This document shows positions 1 through 4,680 of a stretch of DNA of 5,237 nt, in pieces. Position 1 is the first letter of the stretch, and every line of letters starts with the position of its first letter. Made by a program: the position numbers and the translations under genes. The notes under the pieces are model-generated. The model had not been told where the DNA came from. It ran no database searches and worked only from the letters and a program-made list of their open reading frames with translations. This stretch comes from Clostridia bacterium (GTDB lineage Bacteria; Bacillota_A; Clostridia; Oscillospirales; CAG-272). The stretch lies in NCBI GenBank assembly GCA_017547395.1, contig JAFYPS010000122.1, forward strand, positions 1 to 5,237, given 5' to 3'.

Positions 1-603
1 AAGCCTACCGCTAACATTCACCTTCAGGTTGCAGCTAAGGGCTCGACCGTTCAGATGGCAGTTTCCGAAATCGGCGGCAATCCCCTCTGGATCGGCTACA
101 CCAAGCATGACTGGTGGGAAGAAGGAACCTTCGGCTTCCGTTTCTATGCTAAGCTTCGTGACGACGGTCTTGACAACGTAGCTAACACTGCACTTGATAA
201 CCTCGTTATCTCCACTCTTCCTTCTGCAGGCAAGACTGAGATCAAGATGACCATCGACTCTCTCACCGCATTTGTTGACGGTGCTGCTAAGACTCTTGAT
301 GCAGCTCCCATTATCCGCAGCAGCCGCACTATGCTTCCTGTTCGTTTTGTAGCAGAGAACCTCGGCGCAACTGTAGGCTGGGACGATGCAACCAAGACTG
401 TTTCCGTTAAGAGCGCAGATGCAACTATCGAAATCGTTATCGGTGCTACTACCGCTAAGGTAAACGGCGCTGAAATCACTCTCGATTCTCCTGCATTCAT
501 CGAGAATGGCCGCACCTACCTCCCCGTACGTGTAGTTGCTGAGAACCTCGGTGCAACCGTTGGTTGGGATGACGCAACCAAGACTGCAACTCTTACCAAG
601 TAA
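1..603 (+). CDS. C-terminal part of a probable surface protein with a copper-amine-oxidase-type stalk domain (5' partial)
   Basis: The reading frame is open from base 1, so the true start lies outside the window. The first ATG (position 55) has no Shine-Dalgarno sequence and falls inside a folded-looking segment, so it is internal. The 200 visible residues have two parts. Residues about 1-75 are beta-rich and aromatic (for example GTFGFRFYA, then LDNLVIS) and resemble the last strands of a laminin-G/concanavalin-like sandwich. Residues about 81-200 match the stalk domain of the copper amine oxidase N-terminal family (Pfam CuAO_N1 type). It has two halves, each with RT-x-LPVR followed by the same VAENLGATVGWDDATKT string. 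In Firmicutes such domains usually sit at the ends of secreted or wall-associated proteins and carry no catalytic activity. All 12 lysines are AAG, and arginine codons are CGT or CGC, which suggests high expression. The catalytic or binding part, if any, lies upstream. The stalk call is firm; the lectin-like call is tentative. Confidence 0.85.
   Translation, partial: KPTANIHLQVAAKGSTVQMAVSEIGGNPLWIGYTKHDWWEEGTFGFRFYAKLRDDGLDNVANTALDNLVISTLPSAGKTEIKMTIDSLTAFVDGAAKTLDAAPIIRSSRTMLPVRFVAENLGATVGWDDATKTVSVKSADATIEIVIGATTAKVNGAEITLDSPAFIENGRTYLPVRVVAENLGATVGWDDATKTATLTK
349..586 (+). repeat. Two-copy repeat inside the stalk domain
   Basis: Bases 349-400 and 535-586 encode the identical 17-residue string VAENLGATVGWDDATKT, 186 bp (62 codons) apart. 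Eight of the 17 codons differ, all synonymously at the third position (for example GTA/GTT, GCA/GCT, GGC/GGT). The flanking RT-x-LPVR is also shared. This is the internal symmetry typical of the stalk fold, here unusually exact at protein level. The synonymous divergence argues against a very recent duplication. Confidence 0.9.
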
Positions 604-614
604 GAAAGCATAAT

Positions 615-649
615 AAAAAGGCTCACTCACGTGAGCCTTTTTTATTTTC
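615..649. terminator. Bidirectional rho-independent terminator between convergent genes
   Basis: A perfect 12-bp stem pairs AAAAAGGCTCAC (615-626) with GTGAGCCTTTTT (631-642) around a TCAC loop. A T-rich tail follows on the plus strand, and the opposite strand also ends in a T run (the complement of 615-619). It starts 11 bases after the stop of the stalk-domain gene. It overlaps the 3' end of the convergent MBL hydrolase gene, whose TGA stop is the complement of 623-625, inside the stem. It can therefore serve both transcripts. Confidence 0.92.
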
Positions 650-1405
650 TTCTAAAATTACTTTAACGGTTCCGCGCGGGATCTGCGGGAACTTGTCGTT
701 TGCTTTTTTATTAATTTTTGTAAATTCTTCGGCAATTCTGTCACAGCCCAAATCCTCGTTTCCGATAGCAAATGAGGTAAGTGTGTCAAGAGAGTCTATT
801 GCGACGTTAAAGTATTTTTCAACGTCCTTACCGCTTGCAAAGAAGCCGAGCGGATAAAAGTCGTGTGATGCAATATACGCTGAGAGCTTCATTTCTTTTA
901 ATCTGCCGATTGTTTTACGGTATCCGCTTGGTGAACCAAGACCCATACCGTATCGGGTGATTCCGTATAGCTGAACGGCATCACCGCCGATAAGTATATT
1001 ACTTTGCATATCGAGGAAACCTATACTGTCGGAGGAATGTCCGGGGAGATGAATAACCTTTATGCAGTCAAGCAGCATATCGCCGTCGCAAAGGGTGTTT
1101 CCGCGTTCGCTATATTTTTCTGACACTTTAGGGCTAAAAGCGCATATTTTTGCATTTTCAAATGTTTTTGCAAGAAAGGGAAGTCCGCCTGCGTGGTCAC
1201 CGTGCGAATGCGTGACAGCGAGACATTCCGGCACTGCGCCTATTTTTGTAAGTGCCGGAAGAATAAGGTTGTTTACGTCCTTTTCACCGTCTCCGGAGTC
1301 AATGAGCAGCCAGCCGCTATTTGTACGGACTAAGAAGACCGACGTGTAGAGGTCTTCAAACGGCACGCGAAGTCTGTATATATTATCTGTAATTTTTTCA
1401 AACAT
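623..1405 (-). CDS. MBL-fold metallo-hydrolase
   Basis: The 260-residue protein is a complete single-domain metallo-beta-lactamase-fold hydrolase, cytoplasmic because no signal peptide or membrane segment is seen. The metal ligands are all present: HSHGDH at 66-71 (H66, H68, D70, H71), H123 in PGHS, D142 in GGD, and H181 in SHD. This is the full two-metal set of the glyoxalase II-like branch, so an active hydrolase is expected. Esters, thioesters, lactones and phosphodiesters are all substrates known in the superfamily, and the sequence does not choose among them. The ATG at 1405 follows GAGGTG (complement of 1414-1419) by 8 bases. An ATG 5 bases further upstream is out of frame and stops at once (ATGTAA). 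The gene is divergent from the marR/acyl-CoA synthetase operon and shares its 116-bp control region, so a linked role in acyl metabolism is possible but inferred. Its last codons and stop lie within the shared terminator. Confidence 0.92.
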   Translation of the reverse strand: MFEKITDNIYRLRVPFEDLYTSVFLVRTNSGWLLIDSGDGEKDVNNLILPALTKIGAVPECLAVTHSHGDHAGGLPFLAKTFENAKICAFSPKVSEKYSERGNTLCDGDMLLDCIKVIHLPGHSSDSIGFLDMQSNILIGGDAVQLYGITRYGMGLGSPSGYRKTIGRLKEMKLSAYIASHDFYPLGFFASGKDVEKYFNVAIDSLDTLTSFAIGNEDLGCDRIAEEFTKINKKANDKFPQIPRGTVKVILEENKKGSRE

Positions 1406-1425
1406 TACATTGTCACCTCACGGAT

Positions 1426-1454
1426 ATTTTAACATTTTTTCAACCGAAAAGCAA
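1426..1454 (-). promoter_or_regulatory. Candidate promoter for the MBL hydrolase gene (weak)
   Basis: Read on the minus strand, TTGCTT (1454-1449) and TAAAAT (1431-1426) are separated by 17 bases. The -10 is good and the -35 poor (3 of 6). The expected transcription start, near 1419, would leave almost no leader upstream of the Shine-Dalgarno sequence, which weakens the call. An alternative is TTGACT (1480-1475), which lies in the operator palindrome and is followed after 16 bases by a poor TAACTT -10 match. Confidence 0.35.
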
Positions 1455-1464
1455 GTTACAAATA

Positions 1465-1484
1465 AATGTTGACAAGTCAACTTT
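1465..1484. promoter_or_regulatory. Probable MarR-family operator (palindrome over the -35)
   Basis: GTTGAC-AA-GTCAAC at 1468-1481 is a perfect 6-bp inverted repeat with a 2-bp centre. After a single mismatch it gains two further matching pairs (AA at 1465-1466 with TT at 1483-1484). Size and symmetry fit the dyad sites bound by MarR dimers. It contains the -35 hexamer of the marR promoter, so a bound dimer would block RNA polymerase. It also lies upstream of the divergent hydrolase gene and could affect both directions. The palindrome is seen directly; binding by the adjacent MarR is inferred. Confidence 0.75.
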
Positions 1485-1497
1485 GCGAGAGTATAAT
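1469..1497 (+). promoter_or_regulatory. Perfect sigma-A consensus promoter of the marR-acyl-CoA synthetase operon
   Basis: TTGACA (1469-1474) and TATAAT (1492-1497) are both exact consensus hexamers with the optimal 17-base spacer. Transcription should begin near 1504, giving a leader of about 18 bases that carries the AGAGGTGG ribosome site (1508-1515). Such a strong promoter normally needs a repressor, which fits the palindrome covering the -35. Confidence 0.9.
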
Positions 1498-1521
1498 GTA
1501 TGAAGAAAGAGGTGGCATTAT

Positions 1522-1971
1522 ATGGAAAGACAGCGCTTTACAAAATTCAAAAAGAATATAGACGGGATACATAAGAGCCTGCAAAAACTCAGAATCGATC
1601 TTGGCAGTGCCGAGGGTGTTAAGGGAGTTCACGTTTTCTGGCTGCATGAAATGTTAGGACATCCCGAGGGGCAGAGCGCGGCGGAGATAGCGGCAAATAG
1701 CGATATTGATAAGTCACTTGTTTCACGTGAGATTACAAAGCTTTCTAAAGAGGGATATATTTACAGCGACGATTGCGGGACAAAACGCGGGTATAATAAA
1801 AAATACCGCCTGACCGAAAAAGGGGTCGCTACTGCAGAAAAGCTTGGTGCTGCGGCACTTGCACTGCAGACAAAGGCGAGTGCCGGAATTTCGCCGGAGC
1901 ATCTTGAAATCTTTTATGACTCGCTCGAAAAAATACACGCCGCGCTTGCGGCACTGGCTGAGGTAAAATAA
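1522..1971 (+). CDS. MarR-family transcriptional regulator
   Basis: The 149-residue protein has the usual MarR length and architecture. An N-terminal dimerisation helix spans about 5-27, then the winged helix-turn-helix follows. This comprises SAAEIAANSD at 52-61, the recognition helix around DKSLVSREITKL (63-74), and a basic wing at about 78-97 (GYIYSDDCGTKRGYNKKYRLT) ending in LTEKG. C-terminal helices at about 102-147 would complete the dimer interface. The ATG follows AGAGGTGG by 6 bases and sits about 18 bases after the predicted transcription start. The gene is first in a two-gene operon; its stop is one base before the acyl-CoA synthetase start. It most likely represses its own promoter through the palindrome at 1468-1481. 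MarR proteins next to CoA ligases are often released by the acid or acyl-CoA thioester (CouR, HcaR and BadR are known cases). The effector here is unknown. A single cysteine (C85) lies at the wing; an OhrR-type redox role is not supported. Confidence 0.92.
   Translation: MERQRFTKFKKNIDGIHKSLQKLRIDLGSAEGVKGVHVFWLHEMLGHPEGQSAAEIAANSDIDKSLVSREITKLSKEGYIYSDDCGTKRGYNKKYRLTEKGVATAEKLGAAALALQTKASAGISPEHLEIFYDSLEKIHAALAALAEVK
1960..1964 (+). promoter_or_regulatory. Ribosome binding site of the acyl-CoA synthetase, inside marR
   Basis: GAGGT lies within the last codons of marR, 8 bases before the ATG at 1973. The marR stop TAA (1969-1971) and this ATG are separated by a single G, so translation of the two genes is probably coupled. 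Confidence 0.75.
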
Positions 1972-1972
1972 G

Positions 1973-3676
1973 ATGAAGTATTATTCTTTAAGCGATTATC
2001 CGAGTTTTGCGACAATGCGCGAGCTTGTTGAATTCCTTGATACAGAGTACAAAAACGATACGGCATACACTTTCAGAGTAAATCCGCACGATACAGAGGT
2101 ACAAAAGCGGAGCTTTGGCCGTCTTGCATACGAAGTACGCTGTATAGGAAATGCGCTTGCAGAGCGCGGCATTTGCGAGGGTGCGCACTGCGCGCTTATC
2201 GGCAAGCTCACGTACGGTTGGGTGCGCGCGTATCTTGCACTTCTCTCTGTTGGCGCGGTGCTTGTACCGCTTGACCCCGAGTGGACGGCACACGACCTTT
2301 CGGATACGGTCAATAAGGCAGAGTGCAAGTATCTATTTTGCTCGGATGAGGTTTTTGAGAACAAGGCTGCGGAAATTGCGGCAGCAACCGATGCAAAAAC
2401 AGTTATTACTGTTGACAATGCAGTAAGCGAGCTTTCTCTTGACACGCTTTTCCTTGAGGGCGAGCAGCAGAGAAACGACGGCTCGTATGCATACGAGTCG
2501 GCGAGAATTTCTCCGGATGCGCTTTCGCTTTTGGTTTTCACTTCAGGTACTACCGGTCAGGGAAAGGGTGTTATGCTTTCGCAAACTGCGATTTTAAGCG
2601 ACATTACGGTAGTTGCGCTCCGTATTATTAAGACGGGCAAACGCACCGTCGGTGTGCTTCCTCCTCACCATACTTTTGGCTCAACGGTAAATATTTTAGG
2701 CAATCTGCTTCTCGGCGTTGATATGTATATATCCTCGGGCATAAGATATCTGCCGCGCGAGCTTAAGGAGCATAAGCCTGAACATTTAATAGTAGTTCCG
2801 CTTTATCTCGAAACCTTCTACCGCAGAATTCTTGCGGGCATTAAGGACAGTGGAAAGGAGAAGGTATTTTACGCTATTACGAAGGTTACCGACGGGCTTG
2901 CAAAGGTCGGAATCGATATGAAAAAGGCACTGCTGAAAAGTGTTCGATCCTCTTTCGGCGGTGAACTTAAGTTTGTTATTTCGGGCGGCGCACCCCTTTC
3001 AAGTGAGATTGCCGACACATTCAAATCGCTTGGCATAGACATTCTCAACGGCTATGGCATAACCGAGTGCGCTCCGCTTCTTTCGGTAAACCTCAACCGC
3101 TATCAGAAGGCAGGAAGCGTTGGTATGCCTATTCCAAACGTTAAAATCAAGATTAAAGACCCTAATGAAGACGGTGAGGGCGAAATCTGCGCCAAGGGTC
3201 CGAACGTTATGCTTGGCTATTTCAAGGACGAGGAAGCAACAAAAGCGGTTATCGACGAGGACGGCTATTTCTGTACGGGCGATATCGGAAAACTCGATGA
3301 CGAGGGTTGGATATACATTACCGGCAGAGCGAAAAATCTGATAATCCTTTCTAACGGAAAGAACGTTTATCCCGAGGAAATCGAAACCGAGCTTTCAGCA
3401 GTTCCGGGAGTTATCGACGTTGTTGTTTACGAGGGTATAAGCCGCAGAGGCGGTGAGCATAATGCGATAGTTGCCGAGATTTATCCCGACTATGACTTCT
3501 TAAAGAAGAATAACGTAGAGGATAAGCAGGAGTATTTCCGCAAATATATCACCGAGTTCAACAGAAGTGCGGTAGCCTACAAAAAAATCAGCGTTCTCAA
3601 GGTGCGCGAGACCGAATTTCCGAAGAATACTCTCCGCAAAATCACACGCTTTAAAATTGACAAAAGCATAGATTGA
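1973..3676 (+). CDS. AMP-forming acyl-CoA synthetase (long-chain fatty-acid-CoA ligase type)
   Basis: This 567-residue ANL-superfamily enzyme is predicted to activate a carboxylic acid with ATP to an acyl-adenylate and transfer it to CoA (or possibly another thiol). All core motifs are present. The ATP/phosphate loop is FTSGTTGQGKG (189-199). The A4-like motif is PPHHTFG (230-236), and NGYGITE (359-365) follows as A5. YFCTGD ends at D437, the ribose-binding aspartate. The hinge region GRAKNLIILSNGKNVYPEEIE covers 451-471. K556 in LRKITR is the expected adenylation lysine near the C terminus. The length is normal, with no carrier or thioesterase domain and no membrane segment. The middle region (LKEHKPEHLIVVPLYLE, then GGELKFVISGGAPL) resembles the FAA1/FadD-like branch common in Clostridia, favouring a fatty or other hydrophobic acid. 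Substrate cannot be fixed from sequence; an aryl acid or acyl-ACP role is possible. It is second in the operon with marR, and transcription probably ends at the hairpin 3 bases after its stop. Confidence 0.93.
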   Translation: MKYYSLSDYPSFATMRELVEFLDTEYKNDTAYTFRVNPHDTEVQKRSFGRLAYEVRCIGNALAERGICEGAHCALIGKLTYGWVRAYLALLSVGAVLVPLDPEWTAHDLSDTVNKAECKYLFCSDEVFENKAAEIAAATDAKTVITVDNAVSELSLDTLFLEGEQQRNDGSYAYESARISPDALSLLVFTSGTTGQGKGVMLSQTAILSDITVVALRIIKTGKRTVGVLPPHHTFGSTVNILGNLLLGVDMYISSGIRYLPRELKEHKPEHLIVVPLYLETFYRRILAGIKDSGKEKVFYAITKVTDGLAKVGIDMKKALLKSVRSSFGGELKFVISGGAPLSSEIADTFKSLGIDILNGYGITECAPLLSVNLNRYQKAGSVGMPIPNVKIKIKDPNEDGEGEICAKGPNVMLGYFKDEEATKAVIDEDGYFCTGDIGKLDDEGWIYITGRAKNLIILSNGKNVYPEEIETELSAVPGVIDVVVYEGISRRGGEHNAIVAEIYPDYDFLKKNNVEDKQEYFRKYITEFNRSAVAYKKISVLKVRETEFPKNTLRKITRFKIDKSID

Positions 3677-3678
3677 TG

Positions 3679-3712
3679 TAATTCCGCTTGATTTTCGGGT
3701 CAAGCGGAATTA
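3679..3712. terminator. Hairpin after the acyl-CoA synthetase, probable terminator without a good T run
   Basis: A perfect 13-bp stem pairs TAATTCCGCTTGA (3679-3691) with TCAAGCGGAATTA (3700-3712) around an 8-base loop (TTTTCGGG). It starts 3 bases after the stop codon. The sequence after the stem is TACTGTTGTT rather than a T run, so termination may be leaky, or the hairpin may mainly protect the 3' end. The missing T run coincides with a candidate -10 element (see the next entry). Confidence 0.7.
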
Positions 3713-3716
3713 TACT
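3688..3716 (+). promoter_or_regulatory. Candidate promoter of the HAD phosphatase gene, overlapping the hairpin
   Basis: TTGATT (3688-3693, 4 of 6) and TATACT (3711-3716, 5 of 6) are separated by exactly 17 bases. The -35 lies in the hairpin's left arm and loop, and the -10 begins at the end of the right arm. Transcription would begin near 3723, leaving a leader of about 107 bases before the HAD start. I see no recognised riboswitch or strong structure in that leader. Confidence 0.5.
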
Positions 3717-3816
3717 GTTGTTAGAAAACAATTGAACTCTATGCAGTAATGCTCCGTGACTCTGACAGAAGCACCAAGAGATTATGCAGTCTGTTGCACA
3801 AAGGAAAGACGTTGAA

Positions 3817-3829
3817 GAGGTGATATGAT
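3817..3829 (+). promoter_or_regulatory. Ribosome binding site and start choice of the HAD gene
   Basis: GAGGTG (3817-3822) precedes the ATG at 3830 by 7 bases. Another ATG at 3825 is only 2 bases from the Shine-Dalgarno, is out of frame and ends after two codons (ATG ATA TGA), so 3830 is the productive start. Confidence 0.8.
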
Positions 3830-4642
3830 ATGAAAAAATATAGAGGAGCAGTGTTTTTCGACATTGACGGAACGCTGATACCGATACGCGACCGTATGAC
3901 TGAGGAAGAGCGAAAAAAACTTGGAACGAGGCACCTTTCGGTACCTCAGTCTGCAAAAGATGCAATAAAGAAGTTGAATGAAAACGGATATCTTACGGCG
4001 ATAGCAAGCGGTCGCTCGGAAGACTATATGTACGATCTTGGCATAGATATTTCCTGTGTGATTTCCGCAAACGGATCTGTGGTACGCATTGACGGCAAAA
4101 CGGTTCATACCGACGTTATTGAGCATAGCACAGCCACGGAGCTGACAAAATACTTTACGGACAATTCGCTGAACTATCTTATAGAAACCGAGCAGGGATG
4201 CTTTTTGGGAGAGGGAACAGATAGCGACTTTGTCTGGGCGGGAAAAAATTATCCGCCTGTGTCCGAGTACAAGGGTGAAAGGGTCGAAATCGGGAAAATC
4301 ATTTCATACTATGACGGTCGGATACTTGAAGAGTGTGAAAAGCGTTTTGGCGACAAAATGGTATTTTTACCGCACCGCTATGACACGTATATGGACATAA
4401 ACCAAAAGGGAACTTCAATGGCAAGCGGCATTATAAAGGTGCTTGAGATTTACGGCATTGATATAGCAGACTCTTATGCCTTTGGCGATGACTTAAATGA
4501 CACCGAAATGCTTTCGGCAGTTGGACACGCGGTAGTTATGACTCCGCACGCGGCAGAGCTTGAAAAGGTCGCCGAGTTTATAACCGATTCGGTAGAAAAC
4601 GACGGAATATACAAGGGCCTTTTACATTTTGGATTGATATAA
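3830..4642 (+). CDS. Cof-type HAD-IIB family phosphatase
   Basis: This 270-residue cytoplasmic enzyme is a complete haloacid-dehalogenase-superfamily hydrolase of the Cof/YidA group. Motif I is FFDIDGTL with nucleophile D11 and acid/base D13. Motif II is S60 in IASGR, motif III is K193 in NQKGTS, and motif IV is GDDLND at 219-224 with Mg-binding D220 and D224. The region between motifs II and III (about 83-185) is the C2-type alpha/beta cap that defines substrate, and the NQKGTSM sequence after it is typical of HAD-IIB. Family members remove phosphate from sugar phosphates, flavin mononucleotide, pyridoxal phosphate and similar small molecules, often with broad specificity, so the substrate is not assigned. 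It stands alone between the hairpin and candidate promoter upstream and a strong terminator directly after its TAA. Distant co-transcription with the synthetase is possible if the upstream hairpin leaks, but no functional link is evident. Confidence 0.93.
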   Translation: MKKYRGAVFFDIDGTLIPIRDRMTEEERKKLGTRHLSVPQSAKDAIKKLNENGYLTAIASGRSEDYMYDLGIDISCVISANGSVVRIDGKTVHTDVIEHSTATELTKYFTDNSLNYLIETEQGCFLGEGTDSDFVWAGKNYPPVSEYKGERVEIGKIISYYDGRILEECEKRFGDKMVFLPHRYDTYMDINQKGTSMASGIIKVLEIYGIDIADSYAFGDDLNDTEMLSAVGHAVVMTPHAAELEKVAEFITDSVENDGIYKGLLHFGLI

Positions 4643-4644
4643 AC

Positions 4645-4680
4645 AAAACCCACGCCAAAAGCGTGGGTTTTTGTTTGCTT
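4645..4680. terminator. Bidirectional rho-independent terminator between the HAD gene and the convergent gene
   Basis: AAAACCCACGC (4645-4655) pairs perfectly with GCGTGGGTTTT (4661-4671) around a CAAAA loop. A T-rich tail (TGTTTGCTTATTTT) follows on the plus strand. On the minus strand the hairpin is followed by TTTTGTTTATAT. It begins 2 bases after the HAD stop and lies about 8 bases beyond the stop of the minus-strand gene, so it can end both transcripts. Confidence 0.92.

Noticed and set aside
55..57. ATG as the real start of the stalk-domain gene
   Set aside because: There is no ribosome site before it, the frame is open upstream to base 1, and the preceding residues look like part of the same beta-rich domain.
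144..515. Minus-strand open frame of 123 codons opposite the stalk-domain gene
   Set aside because: It has no Shine-Dalgarno, shows no recognisable domain, and lies wholly opposite a gene with clear domain and codon bias.
1062..1349. Plus-strand open frame of 95 codons inside the MBL hydrolase gene
   Set aside because: It covers the metal-binding motif region of the opposite strand and has no domain or ribosome site of its own.
1996..2541. Minus-strand open frame of 181 codons opposite the acyl-CoA synthetase
   Set aside because: Low-complexity serine/alanine-rich translation without motifs, opposite a well-supported enzyme; it is a shadow of that gene's codon pattern.
3749..3823. 24-codon frame upstream of the HAD gene as a leader peptide
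   Set aside because: No Shine-Dalgarno precedes its ATG and there is no attenuator-like codon run; kept only as part of the leader observation.
3651..4126. Two minus-strand open frames (104 and 114 codons) across the HAD upstream region
   Set aside because: Both run into the HAD coding region with cysteine- and phenylalanine-rich translations typical of antisense frames, and no ribosome site was seen.
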